DNA of 64,000 nt from Saccharomyces paradoxus (GCF_002079055.1 NC_047499.1:124001-188000), one strand, 5' to 3'; positions 10,342 through 19,988 are shown, counted from the stretch's first letter. The notes: a model not told the origin generated them from the letters alone. A program made the numbers and translations.

Positions 10342-12141
10342 CTAGGAGTATATATATTTTGAGGCCAACTCTGCTCTTTTGTTAATTGCCCGAGCAAGCT
10401 GCTCCGTGGTGAACAAACTGGTATTGTTAATTTTTTTCAAGAAGAGGTGGTGGTAGTTTCGGTTCAGGTCGCAAAGACGGAATGAACAGTACACCAGCTG
10501 CAGACAAACGGAGTCACTCAGCTTGATGCCATTTAACCCACGAATGAGGTCTTTTAATACGTATGTAATGCACCTATCAACGAATTGCAGCATGATGGCA
10601 TTCGTTGGTATTTTGTTTTCTTTTTTCGAAGTTGGAGCCTTGCTAGGCCCGTCTGGAGTCGACTCTACCCTATTAATTTCTTCTTCTCCTTTTTCTTCTG
10701 CTTTCGCTTCTGTTTTGTCTTCTGTGTTATTTAGTTTTTCTTCTCCTTCTTCTTCTTCTGCTTCCGCCTTGTCTTCCGTTTCGTTTATTGTATTATTTGC
10801 TATCTCATCTTCTGTTGTACTTTCTGCTCTATCTTCTTCGCCTTTCACTTTCTCCTTTACCTCTTCTGTCTGTTTATTTTCTTCATCTTCAACGTTGAGA
10901 CAGATTTTATTTTCCCTTATGTCTTCTTCATTATTCTTTACTGTATCTCTTTCTTTATGTTCTTCCTTCTCTGTTTTTTTCTCCCTCTTTTCATCTCTTT
11001 TCTCTTCGTTATCTTCGTTAGTTTCATTTATCTTTAACGCAATAGTTTCTAGTTCCTCTGGGAACGGAATTTCTAAATCGCTTGTATCATACAAAAAGCT
11101 TTTAAGGAAGACATTTAAGGACATATAGACATGTTCCCTGAGGACCTCAACTTTCCTCTTGACCATCATTTCAATTAATGATTCGTTAGAAGACTCAATG
11201 TCCAAAGAATACGATGCTATTTCATCAGTAATGAATTTGTACCTCATGGCTAAAAATACACTTAGTAATGACTTGTTAGTCTTTCCATCGAATGGCGGAA
11301 TTGAATTCAAGTACTGTAGTATTTTCTTCAGTGAGTTCACCGATACATTAGTAGATAGTAATTTCACCAACCCGGATAACATGGTAGTACTTATTTCATT
11401 CAAAACTTTTTCGCAGACTTCATCCACAATGGTTGAACCAGGGAATCTTGATCTTAGGGAGGTAGTATGGGTGTATAGCATGACGGCCTCTTGATAGTGA
11501 CCTGTTCTAATACACGTGCGAGCTAAAAATGGCAGTTCCATTAAATCCGTAATGCTATCCAAATTTTCTAGTACAGTGACTAATGTATCAGATCTAATGT
11601 CGTCCTTGTCATCCTCTTTTGTTGTGATTCTGTTTCTTAGCCTGCTTAAAGCCTTGTGAAACTCATCTTCCTTTTTCCTTCTTACTAAATTGTCACCTTC
11701 TGTGGTCGCAATGCCGCTCGTATCGTTGCCTTCATTATCGTGTTGTAAAAAGTCATCAATAGAAAGGGTTTCATTAATAATTTCATCATCAGTAGTGCTT
11801 TCATCAGTTGCCTTATTGATATTAGCATCCAATTCCCATAATTGTTCCAAGGACTTAGCTATATCATCCAATTGAACCCTATCATCGTTTCCAAGAATAT
11901 CTCCGATAATCTGAGACTTATTTTCCAGTAGTGATTTCCTTATCTTCCTATCAAGGGCAGATAATTCGGCATCAATTTCTGCTATGTCCTCGGTTATGCT
12001 ACCAGGAACTGCCCTGGATGAAAAATAACTCTCATAATCTTTCCTATTACATTGTAAGATATCCTGTAGGAAATCAAGACTTAACTGCTTTTGTTCCCCT
12101 GTTAGATCATCGGAAATGAGGCTACTTAGTATTAGCTCCAT
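10342..12141 (-). CDS. COG8: Cog8, subunit of the conserved oligomeric Golgi complex
   Basis: 599 codons from the ATG at 12141-12139; the frame extends three codons further only to a TTG, so this ATG is the start. S. cerevisiae Cog8 is about 607 residues. The N-terminal 350 residues are helical, with coiled-coil heptads in the region DIAEIDAELSALDRKIRKSL. A very acidic, Lys/Glu-rich low-complexity stretch spans about residues 370-510, followed by a short conserved C-terminal helical part (FVDRCITYVLKDLIRGLNGI). COG tethers intra-Golgi retrograde vesicles; Cog8 joins lobe B with Cog5-7. The acidic stretch is the likely source of the length difference from S. cerevisiae. Confidence 0.93.
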   Translation of the reverse strand: MELILSSLISDDLTGEQKQLSLDFLQDILQCNRKDYESYFSSRAVPGSITEDIAEIDAELSALDRKIRKSLLENKSQIIGDILGNDDRVQLDDIAKSLEQLWELDANINKATDESTTDDEIINETLSIDDFLQHDNEGNDTSGIATTEGDNLVRRKKEDEFHKALSRLRNRITTKEDDKDDIRSDTLVTVLENLDSITDLMELPFLARTCIRTGHYQEAVMLYTHTTSLRSRFPGSTIVDEVCEKVLNEISTTMLSGLVKLLSTNVSVNSLKKILQYLNSIPPFDGKTNKSLLSVFLAMRYKFITDEIASYSLDIESSNESLIEMMVKRKVEVLREHVYMSLNVFLKSFLYDTSDLEIPFPEELETIALKINETNEDNEEKRDEKREKKTEKEEHKERDTVKNNEEDIRENKICLNVEDEENKQTEEVKEKVKGEEDRAESTTEDEIANNTINETEDKAEAEEEEGEEKLNNTEDKTEAKAEEKGEEEINRVESTPDGPSKAPTSKKENKIPTNAIMLQFVDRCITYVLKDLIRGLNGIKLSDSVCLQLVYCSFRLCDLNRNYHHLFLKKINNTSLFTTEQLARAINKRAELASKYIYS

Positions 12142-12385
12142 TTTGCTCAATGGCTATATTTATTGTTGAAATATGTTCTCCCAAATATCTTTATTCTTCT
12201 ATATTTGATTTTCTCTGCTTTTCTTTTCAGTACGCTACTAGGCTATCTTTTAAGCCTACGAAGCCACAAGGTTGATCTAAAGTACTTGGAAAGAAAATGG
12301 GTTTCAAGAGTACAACTTGCTGCAGGAAAAAGCCTGCTCTTCCTATAAATTTTCAATTAGAAAATCCAAAAAAGAAGAAACAAAG

Positions 12386-12457
12386 CACTCACGATGGGGG
12401 TCGAACCCATAATCTTCTGATTAGAAGTCAGACGCGTTGCCATTACGCCACGCGAGC
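12386..12457 (-). tRNA. tRNA-Arg (UCU)
   Basis: 72-nt tRNA on the minus strand. The 5' acceptor strand GCTCGCG pairs with CGTGAGT, discriminator G. The anticodon TCT is at 12425-12423 in the loop CTTCTAA, and the T-loop GGTTCGACCCC is intact. There is no intron. A T-rich stretch with a run of six follows the 3' end on the minus strand and would terminate Pol III. It reads AGA arginine codons. By position it matches tR(UCU)M1. Confidence 0.96.
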
Positions 12458-12757
12458 TAAATTTCTTGTGTGTACTTGTCTAAGAATGTTGTTAATACGT
12501 CTATCTTTAAGAGCCTATTCTATTTCTTCCAGCGTAAATGGATAAAATTATATAACCGCGACCCGCGCCTGTGCCTGTACTGTAAATGTGTTGCAAAGAA
12601 TAGAACGACTAGTGATGGCAAAGGTGAAGAATATTTGCAAGAATTTAGCAGTCTGATAATTGAAATTTTATCAGGAAGTTAGTGTGGCAGTTAAAAAGAA
12701 CCCGCGAGACCGAAGATATTCGTAATTGATTACGAACATTAATCTGTTATTTATAGA
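12458..12757. other. Spacer between tRNA-Arg and the broken membrane-protein gene
   Basis: 300 bp upstream of both the tRNA (minus) and the 12758 frame (plus). It contains a GC-rich patch at 12557-12575 with clustered CGCG. I recognise no regulatory site with certainty. Confidence 0.4.
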
Positions 12758-13793
12758 ATGATTATTGAAAACTGCGACCAGTTGCCAGACCTCGACGGCC
12801 GCCAAGATTTTAAGGAGGATGTTAACGAAGATGATAGTGATATTGATACCTTCGATCAAACACCTCGTGAATCAGAGCGAACAACAGAAATAGCGGGTGA
12901 AAATCAGCGTAGGCTTGACATTTATTACGTTTTACTTGCCCTTGCTGTTTTATTGTTTTCCACTATATTCTGGAAGTTAATAACTAAAGGTACCAAAACT
13001 CCTTCCACCGAAAACTTTTGCGGTAATGTCGTTCATAAACATGAAGTAGACGGTGAGACTTATGTGTTTTCTATTTATGAATATGTAAATGCAGGATATA
13101 GCTGTGATAACAATGGCAGCGAAAACCGTATAAAATACCCAGACCTAGCTAAATCCATAATAGAGATAAAGAATAAGACCGGCGGTCATATTAGTATGCT
13201 TCAATTAGGAAGCACAGTAGGATACACAAGAGTCTTAGTATCGCGATATACGGAAGTTCTTTTCAATGGCATATTATGGCGGATTGTTGACGGTTAATGA
13301 GTTTCTACTATCCCTAGCTCGTTTTCTTCCTGGTGGATTGCTGGAATAAGAATCAGCTATTATCTATTGGCTAGTATAATATCATATCATATACGGTGTT
13401 AGAGGATGACATAAATGATGACAAACAGTCATCAAATTTAGTGGAAGCGAAAAACGCAAGGATTGGTAATGTAATAGGACAATGAATGACAACATATAAC
13501 AGGAAAGTAGATTTAGTAATATTATTATGTAGAAAATTATCGATTCACTTTTGTGGATTCCAAGATTTTAGAGGAGACTTCTAGTATATTCTGTATTCCT
13601 AATATTATAGCCTTTCTCATCAATGGAATCCCAGCAATTATTCAACTATTCACAGACGTCACATGGATTGATAGACGCTGTTAAAATTACGGCGTCGGAA
13701 AACATGATAAAGGGAGTTTCATGGCGCCTCAATTATACGCCTTCAAGAAATTTATTACTGGATACAGTTGATTACTCATGGTATCAGATTTAA
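12758..13793 (+). pseudogene. Unrecognised type II membrane-protein gene, frameshifted and split by a delta LTR
   Basis: The ATG at 12758 opens 179 codons to TAA at 13295-13297. Residues 1-53 are very acidic and polar. Residues 55-75 (IYYVLLALAVLLFSTIFWKL) are one strong membrane segment. Residues 76-179 contain two Cys (88, 116) and two N-glycosylation sequons (N119-G-S, N139-K-T), which suggests a lumenal C-terminal domain. I do not recognise the family. From 13239 the +1 frame is open up to the LTR. It resumes in register after the LTR at 13665 and runs to TAA at 13791-13793, adding about 70 protein-like codons once LTR and one target copy are ignored. The simplest reading is a gene of about 240 codons that took a one-base shift between 13239 and 13297 and then an LTR. 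The 179-codon frame might still be expressed. No counterpart at this locus in S. cerevisiae comes to mind. Confidence 0.55.
13339..13663 (+). mobile_element. Solo delta LTR (Ty1/Ty2 class)
   Basis: 325 bp starting TGCTGGAATA and ending in CA, with the typical delta internal blocks: TATACGGTGTTAGAGGATGA, ATTGGTAATGTAATAGGA, GACTTCTAGTATATTCTGTA and the ATGGAATCCCAGCAATTATT that would begin gag. It is flanked by perfect 5-bp direct repeats TGGAT at 13334-13338 and 13664-13668. No internal Ty sequence remains, so it arose by LTR-LTR recombination. It lies about 880 bp upstream of the tRNA-Arg gene and inside the +1 frame of the broken gene at 12758-13793. Confidence 0.93.
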
Positions 13794-14397
13794 ATCAGGC
13801 TCTCGATTATGCCGTTTTCGACCACATTAAATACATGTCAGTCTTGCTCCCCCTAAGAATCTGAGGAGCCGGATGTCAGGGGACTATACATCCTCTTGTA
13901 AATGGCTTCCCCAATTTAGCCGCGAAAGTTTACAATGGTCGAGCTAGGGTCGATACTTGCAGTGTTTTATACACGGTTTCAAGCAATCAGTAAACACCTC
14001 TAGTGAGTGCTCTTCAGGGTTTTTTCGCCTCTGCTTGTTAGTGTCATTTGTCTGGCGCTGTGATAAAAAGCAAGGGATAGATTCCCCGTTATGAGAACCA
14101 GATTCACTGGACAAGAGGGTGAATAGAACACAGCTGCTGTCTAAAGCGCTTCTAACATGGTATAAATCTGGCCCGGAGTTTGTACTTGCCGATTTGGCTT
14201 CTAAAGGAGAAAGATCAAACCACTCCCCAATTGCGTCATTTTGAGAGAGTGGCCACCTCGCGAGCGTCTGTCGAACTAACTGATGAATAAATATATAAGG
14301 AGAAAATCACATCAGTTCCGCTACAAGTGACTGTTTGTACCAGTTGCGAATGTACATATTCAAGAATAAGATCCCACATTCGAAAGTACATTCTAAT
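13669..14397. promoter_or_regulatory. DAK1 upstream region with two stress elements
   Basis: The first 125 bp carry the tail of the broken frame (to 13793). The rest is the DAK1 promoter. CCCCT at 13850-13854 and AGGGG at 13878-13882 are two STRE cores in opposite orientation, about 520-550 bp before the ATG. They fit the Msn2/Msn4 and osmotic-stress induction known for DAK1. A TATA-like AAATATATAAGG lies at about 14287-14298. Confidence 0.5.
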
Positions 14398-16152
14398 ATG
14401 TTCGCCAAATCTTTTGAAGTCACAGATCCGGTCAATTCAAGCCTCAAAGGGTTTGCCCTTGCTAACCCCTCTATTACTTTGGTTCCTGAAGAAAAAATAC
14501 TCTTCAGGAAGACCAAGTCTGACAATATCGCCTTAATCTCCGGTGGTGGTAGTGGCCATGAACCTACACACGCCGGTTTCATTGGTAAGGGTATGTTGAG
14601 TGGTGCTGTCGTCGGTGAAATTTTTGCATCCCCTTCAACAAAGCAGATTTTAAATGCAATCCGTTTGGTCAATGAAAACGCTTCTGGCGTTTTATTGATT
14701 GTCAAAAACTACACAGGTGACGTTTTGCATTTTGGTCTGTCCGCTGAGAGAGCAAGAGCCTTGGGTATCGACTGCCGCGTCGCTGTCATAGGTGATGACG
14801 TTGCAGTTGGCAGAGAAAAGGGTGGCATGGTTGGTAGAAGAGCATTAGCAGGTACCGTTTTAGTTCATAAGATTGTGGGTGCCTTTGCCGAAGGATATTC
14901 TAGCAAGTATGGATTAGATGGTACTGCTAAAGTGGCTAAAATCATCAATGACAATTTGGTGACCATTGGCTCTTCCTTAGACCATTGTAAAGTTCCTGGC
15001 AGAAAATTTGAAAGTGAACTAAACGAAAAGCAAATGGAATTGGGTATGGGTATTCATAATGAACCTGGTGTAAAAGTTCTAGATCCTATTCCTTCTACCG
15101 AAGACTTGATTTCCAAGTATATGCTACCAAAATTATTAGATCCGAACGATAAGGATAGAGCCTTTGTAAAGTTTGATAAAGATGATGAAGTCGTCTTGTT
15201 AGTGAACAATCTCGGTGGTGTTTCCAACTTTGTTATTAGTTCTATCACTTCCAAGACCACAGATTTCTTGAAGAAAACTTACAACATAACCCCGGTTCAA
15301 ACAATTGCTGGGACATTGATGACCTCTTTCAATGGTAATGGGTTCAGTATCACATTATTAAACGCCACTAAGGCTACAAAAGCTTTGCAGTCTGATTTCC
15401 AGGAAATCAAATCAGTACTGGACTTGTTGAACGCTTTCACGAACGCACCAGGCTGGCCAATCACAGATTTTGAAAAGTCGTCAGCCCCATCTGTTAATGA
15501 TGATTTGTTACACAATGAAGTGACAGCAAAGGCCGTCGGTACCTATGACTTCGACAGGTTTGCTAAGTGGATGAAGAGTGGTGCTGAGCAAGTCATCAAG
15601 AGCGAACCACACATTACGGAATTGGACAATCAAGTTGGTGACGGTGACTGTGGTTACACTTTAGTGGCCGGTGTTAAAGGCATCACTGATAATCTTGACA
15701 AGTTGTCAAAGGATTCACTGTCTCAGGCGGTTGCCCAAATTTCAGATTTCATTGAAGGCTCGATGGGAGGTACTTCTGGTGGTCTATACTCTATTCTTCT
15801 GTCTGGTTTTTCACACGGATTGATTCAGGTTTGCAAGTCAAAGGATGAACCTGTTACTAAGGAAATTGTGGCTAAATCACTTGGAATTGCATTGGACACC
15901 CTATACAAATATACAAAGGCAAGAAAGGGATCATCCACCATGATCGATGCTCTAGAACCATTCGTTAAAGAATTCACTGCGTCTAAGGACTTCAATAAGG
16001 CGGTTAAAGCTGCTGAAAAAGGTGCCAAATCTACTGCAACATTCGAAGCAAAATTCGGTAGAGCTTCATATGTCGGCGACTCATCTCAGGTGGAGGATCC
16101 TGGTGCAGTAGGTTTATGTGAGTTCTTGAAGGGGATCCAAAACACCTTATAA
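14398..16152 (+). CDS. DAK1: Dihydroxyacetone kinase Dak1
   Basis: 584 codons from the ATG at 14398, the length of S. cerevisiae Dak1; the frame is open upstream only to a TTG. The N-terminal DhaK domain shows ALISGGGSGHEPTHAGFIG near residues 50-70 and the GTAKVAKIINDN region, with the His that covalently binds substrate expected near residue 220. The C-terminal DhaL ATP-binding domain (from about 390) has DNQVGDGDCGYTL with the acidic residues that hold magnesium-ATP, and GSMGGTSGGLYSILLSGF. The enzyme phosphorylates dihydroxyacetone with ATP in the cytosol, detoxifying it and linking glycerol catabolism to glycolysis. DAK2 is the paralogue; synteny and the stress elements upstream favour DAK1. 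Confidence 0.97.
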   Translation: MFAKSFEVTDPVNSSLKGFALANPSITLVPEEKILFRKTKSDNIALISGGGSGHEPTHAGFIGKGMLSGAVVGEIFASPSTKQILNAIRLVNENASGVLLIVKNYTGDVLHFGLSAERARALGIDCRVAVIGDDVAVGREKGGMVGRRALAGTVLVHKIVGAFAEGYSSKYGLDGTAKVAKIINDNLVTIGSSLDHCKVPGRKFESELNEKQMELGMGIHNEPGVKVLDPIPSTEDLISKYMLPKLLDPNDKDRAFVKFDKDDEVVLLVNNLGGVSNFVISSITSKTTDFLKKTYNITPVQTIAGTLMTSFNGNGFSITLLNATKATKALQSDFQEIKSVLDLLNAFTNAPGWPITDFEKSSAPSVNDDLLHNEVTAKAVGTYDFDRFAKWMKSGAEQVIKSEPHITELDNQVGDGDCGYTLVAGVKGITDNLDKLSKDSLSQAVAQISDFIEGSMGGTSGGLYSILLSGFSHGLIQVCKSKDEPVTKEIVAKSLGIALDTLYKYTKARKGSSTMIDALEPFVKEFTASKDFNKAVKAAEKGAKSTATFEAKFGRASYVGDSSQVEDPGAVGLCEFLKGIQNTL

Positions 16153-16415
16153 GTAATTGGCTTACGAATACATACAAGATAATTACAATATATACAGAAA
16201 AAACTTACTTTTCTTAGTTATCGTTATTATCATCGCGAGGAACGGTTGCATCACCCGGCCTAACGCGAAACATGGCAATACACTGGTGAAATGTTAACGC
16301 GAGTGGCAGAGATATACATAGTATTGGAATAGATAGACGTTGAATCGATGGTAAGGAGACGAGGAAGTAGTATCTTTAACAAGTGGGGATAGTCCAACTG
16401 ATTTGAACAAGAATT
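16153..16415. promoter_or_regulatory. POB3 promoter
   Basis: 263 bp between tandem genes. TCACCCGGCC at about 16250-16259 is a one-mismatch form of a Reb1 site (TTACCCGG), a common nucleosome-depleting element in such promoters. Confidence 0.4.
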
Positions 16416-18074
16416 ATGAGTACCGACTTTGATAGAATTTACTTGAATCAGTCTAAGTTTAGTGGTAGATTCCGTATTGCTGATTCTGGGTTAGGGTGGA
16501 AGGTTAGCACCAGTGGTGGCTCTGTAGCCAATCAGGCAAGAAAGCCGTTTTTATTACCAGCCACAGAATTATCTACAATTCAATGGAGTAGGGGCTGCAG
16601 GGGCTACGAATTGAAGATAAGTACCAAAAATCAAGGTGTTATCCAACTTGATGGATTTTCTCAGGATGACTATAACTTGATCAAGAATGATTTCCATCGT
16701 CGTTTCAATATTCAAGTAGAGCAAAGAGAACATTCCTTACGTGGTTGGAACTGGGGTAAGACAGATCTCGCCAGGAACGAAATGGTTTTTGCTTTAAATG
16801 GTAAACCAACTTTTGAAATTCCCTACGCTAGGATAAATAATACAAATCTAACCTCTAAAAATGAAGTAGGGATAGAATTCAATATTCAAGATGAAGAGTA
16901 TCAACCAGCCGGTGATGAGTTGGTGGAAATGAGGTTTTATATCCCTGGTGTTATTCAAACAAACGTAGATGAAAACATGACTAAAAAGGAGGAGTCAAGC
17001 AATGAGGTCATGCCAAAGAAAGAGGATGGCGTTGAAGGAGAAGATGTAGAAATTGCAGTAGAGGAAAAGAGTATGGCGGAAGCGTTCTATGAAGAATTAA
17101 AGGAAAAGGCTGACATCGGTGAAGTCGCTGGTGACGCAATAGTTTCATTCCAAGATGTCTTTTTCACCACGCCAAGAGGCCGTTATGACATTGATATTTA
17201 TAAAAACTCTATTAGACTCAGGGGTAAGACTTATGAATACAAATTGCAACATCGTCAAATTCAAAGAATTGTTTCGTTACCAAAGGCAGATGATATCCAT
17301 CACTTATTGGTTTTGGCAATTGAACCTCCTTTACGTCAAGGACAGACCACCTACCCTTTCCTTGTCCTACAATTTCAGAAGGATGAGGAAACAGAGGTAC
17401 AATTGAATTTGGAAGATGAAGACTATGAAGAAAATTATAAGGATAAATTGAAAAAACAGTATGATGCTAAAACACATATAGTTTTAAGTCATGTATTAAA
17501 AGGTTTGACTGACCGTAGAGTCATTGTCCCCGGAGAATACAAATCCAAGTATGATCAGTGTGCAGTTTCATGTTCTTTTAAGGCAAACGAGGGTTATTTG
17601 TACCCATTAGATAACGCGTTCTTCTTTTTAACCAAACCAACTTTGTACATACCATTTAGTGATGTTAGTATGGTAAACATTTCAAGAGCAGGACAAACTT
17701 CTACGTCATCAAGGACGTTTGATTTGGAAGTGGTACTGCGTTCAAATAGGGGTTCAACAACTTTTGCCAACATCAGTAAGGAAGAGCAACAATTATTGGA
17801 ACAATTTCTGAAGTCTAAAAACCTAAGGGTGAAGAATGAAGACAGGGACGTACAAGAAAGGTTACAAACTGCTTTAGGTTCAGACAGTGACGAGGAAGAT
17901 ATTAATATGGGTTCCGCTGGTGAAGATGACGAATCAGTAGATGAGGATTTCCAAGTCAGCTCTGATAATGACGCAGAAGAAGTTGCAGAAGAGTTTGATT
18001 CAGATGCGGCCCTAAGTGATGCTGAGGAGGGCAGCGACGAAGAAAGGCCTTCGAAAAAGCCCAAAGTAGAATAG
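16416..18074 (+). CDS. POB3: FACT subunit Pob3
   Basis: 552 codons, identical in length to S. cerevisiae Pob3 and beginning MSTDFDRIYLNQSKFSGRF. It has an N-terminal SSRP1-type PH domain used for dimerising with Spt16 (about 1-110). An acidic/Lys linker follows at about 190-225, then the tandem-PH middle domain (about 235-475; SFQDVFFTTPRGRYDIDIY) that contacts histones and RPA. The C-terminal acidic tail begins near residue 485 (DSDEEDINMGSAGEDDE) and ends in a basic PSKKPKVE, a plausible nuclear localisation signal. With Spt16 and Nhp6 it forms the histone chaperone FACT, which reorganises nucleosomes in transcription and replication. The metazoan HMG box is absent, as is normal in fungi. 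Confidence 0.97.
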   Translation: MSTDFDRIYLNQSKFSGRFRIADSGLGWKVSTSGGSVANQARKPFLLPATELSTIQWSRGCRGYELKISTKNQGVIQLDGFSQDDYNLIKNDFHRRFNIQVEQREHSLRGWNWGKTDLARNEMVFALNGKPTFEIPYARINNTNLTSKNEVGIEFNIQDEEYQPAGDELVEMRFYIPGVIQTNVDENMTKKEESSNEVMPKKEDGVEGEDVEIAVEEKSMAEAFYEELKEKADIGEVAGDAIVSFQDVFFTTPRGRYDIDIYKNSIRLRGKTYEYKLQHRQIQRIVSLPKADDIHHLLVLAIEPPLRQGQTTYPFLVLQFQKDEETEVQLNLEDEDYEENYKDKLKKQYDAKTHIVLSHVLKGLTDRRVIVPGEYKSKYDQCAVSCSFKANEGYLYPLDNAFFFLTKPTLYIPFSDVSMVNISRAGQTSTSSRTFDLEVVLRSNRGSTTFANISKEEQQLLEQFLKSKNLRVKNEDRDVQERLQTALGSDSDEEDINMGSAGEDDESVDEDFQVSSDNDAEEVAEEFDSDAALSDAEEGSDEERPSKKPKVE

Positions 18075-18473
18075 ATAACAATCCTAGAGACTGTATAAGT
18101 TAAATATATTGGTTTTGTGTAAGGACGAAAGAATATATTATATCGATTGACATTATCATCGCACGGAGAGCATATAAGACACCATCTTAATCATGTGTGA
18201 GACTAAGTGCGTTTGCTTGACCTCAGTTTTTTTACGTTTTGCTAAATATTTATGTTTTGATAATATCTTTTTTCCTTCCCGTGTTCGAAAAATAATCTTC
18301 TTACATTTAATGAAGTTGATGAAAAAAACGACAAATAGCATAAGGGTTCATAAATATAACAAACTAGGGAAAAGGCCTTGCTTTTCTGATTTACGTCATG
18401 ATAAAGTTATGTCATAGTGTAGAATAACGAATTAAAGGCATATAATATAACTGATGGAAGGACAGGAAGAAAA
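18075..18473. other. Candidate replication origin (ARS) in POB3-ITT1 spacer
   Basis: AT-rich 399-bp spacer with two perfect 11/11 matches to the ARS consensus (WTTTAYRTTTW) in the same orientation: TTTTACGTTTT at 18230-18240 and ATTTATGTTTT at 18248-18258. Each is close to the extended 17-bp form (followed by GCT and GAT in place of GTT). T-rich and A-rich DNA flanks them. I recall an origin (ARS1307) near this place on S. cerevisiae chromosome XIII, but could not check it. Confidence 0.5.
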
Positions 18474-19868
18474 ATGGCTTTGACTCAATTTGAAAATGAT
18501 TTGGGAATATTAAGAGATATGTATCCAGAATTGGAAATGGAATCAGTAAAGGCGGAAAATGAAGATGAATTTCCGCAAAACATTAACGGAAAGCTGCCAT
18601 TTAAGATATCACTATTGGCCGATGTAAATATTGAGTTCGGTAAGCAACATTTGTTACTGTCAAATTTATCTAATGAATGTGTGGAGTTCACGATATATGG
18701 TTGTCATTATCCAGACATACGACGGTGCGTTGTTATGGACATCAAATCGTTATGGATATCAGTGGATGAAAAGAGGATGTTAATCGATAAAGCGCTAAAA
18801 CTTGTTGAAGAGATCGTAGACATGAACACCGACCTTGCGGATTCGTTTACCTCCATCCTTATCCTCATCTTTGGGTTCCTTATAGATGATACAGCTATAT
18901 TACTATTCCCTAGTGGTGTAAAAAAATGCTTGACACAGGATCAGTATGACTTGTTTAAGCAGATAAGTAAGGAGGCCACCCTTCAAAAAGTAGGCAGATC
19001 CAATTACCATTGTTGTATTTGTATGGAAATGGAAAAGGGTGTTAGAATGATCAAATTACCATGCCGAAATGAAAGTGTAGAACACTATCTATGCAAAAAA
19101 TGTGCCAAATCCTATTTTACTGCAATGATTGAGGAAAGCCGAATATCCAATGTAAGGTGTCCACAATGTGAACACCAAGAATTAAAACTGAATGATTTTA
19201 AGAGCTATAAAAAAATGCTAAAGGCATTGTTTACACCTTTGATTCCGATATCCTTCTTAAAAGAACTTATTGATGCAGAGCTATGTGAAAGGTACGAAAA
19301 AATGTTCTCCAATCAGGCGGCTACAAAACTCTCAAAACATTGTCCATATGCTTGTGTGACATGCCGAAGATGTGATAGTTGGTGCATAAAGGAAGACCTT
19401 GATGATGCGATGATCCAGTGTCAAAAATGTCATTTTGTATTTTGCTTTGACTGCTTGCATGCCTGGCATGGTTACAACAATAAGTGTGGCAAGAAGGTTT
19501 CCATATCAACTGATATTATTGAGGAATATCTGAATGACACCGATACTTCAGATGAGAGAAAGCGTGAACTGGAAGTAAAATATGGAAGAAGAGTGTTAGA
19601 ACTTGAAGTTAATGATTACCTTGCTGACAAAATGCTAGATTTGGCCATTGAAAAGGAGGGTTCCAATTTACAGCGGTGTCCTAGGTGTAAGGTGGTCGTA
19701 GAAAGGAGTGAAGGTTGCAACAAAATGAAATGCGGAGTGTGTGACACATTGTTTTGTTTTATGTGTGGAGCCTTACTTTACCCTGAGGACCCTTACGAAC
19801 ATTTTAGAGAAGCATTTTCGGGTTGTTATGGACGATTATTTGAAGGCATGCCTGGCACAGAAACTTGA
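18474..19868 (+). CDS. ITT1: Itt1, RING-IBR-RING protein modulating translation termination
   Basis: 464 codons, the S. cerevisiae length. The N-terminal 140 residues look like an RWD domain (LRDMYPELEME start). RING1 begins near residue 180 (CCICMEMEKGVRMIKLPCRN, then CKKCAKSYF). An in-between-RING zinc cluster follows (SWCIKEDLDDAMIQCQKCHF, then CFDCLHAWHGYNNKC). RING2 is near 400-430 (CPRCKVVVERSEGCNKMKC and LFCFMCG) and includes the Cys expected to carry ubiquitin in RBR ligases. In S. cerevisiae Itt1 binds the release factors eRF1 and eRF3 and its overexpression impairs termination; ubiquitin-ligase activity is inferred from the fold. Confidence 0.94.
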   Translation: MALTQFENDLGILRDMYPELEMESVKAENEDEFPQNINGKLPFKISLLADVNIEFGKQHLLLSNLSNECVEFTIYGCHYPDIRRCVVMDIKSLWISVDEKRMLIDKALKLVEEIVDMNTDLADSFTSILILIFGFLIDDTAILLFPSGVKKCLTQDQYDLFKQISKEATLQKVGRSNYHCCICMEMEKGVRMIKLPCRNESVEHYLCKKCAKSYFTAMIEESRISNVRCPQCEHQELKLNDFKSYKKMLKALFTPLIPISFLKELIDAELCERYEKMFSNQAATKLSKHCPYACVTCRRCDSWCIKEDLDDAMIQCQKCHFVFCFDCLHAWHGYNNKCGKKVSISTDIIEEYLNDTDTSDERKRELEVKYGRRVLELEVNDYLADKMLDLAIEKEGSNLQRCPRCKVVVERSEGCNKMKCGVCDTLFCFMCGALLYPEDPYEHFREAFSGCYGRLFEGMPGTET

Positions 19869-19988
19869 GCGCCACCGTTCTACATTCAGTCTCGCACCTT
19901 TTTTTTTATATTTTCTTGTCTGAAAACTATACAAATGAAAATAAAATATTACTTTAGATATATTGTACTCTCTTTTTCTTTTACACAC

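Noticed and set aside
12297-12545. Plus-strand 82-codon frame over the tRNA-Arg gene
   Set aside because: It reads antisense through the tRNA, which fully explains its conserved-looking segment.
13233-13264. Programmed +1 frameshift site (Ty1 or EST3 type) joining the two frames of the broken gene
   Set aside because: A CTTAGT word is present at 13234-13239 but not in the zero frame. The in-frame CTT-TTC at 13259-13264 lacks the slow second codon of known yeast sites, so a plain mutation is simpler.
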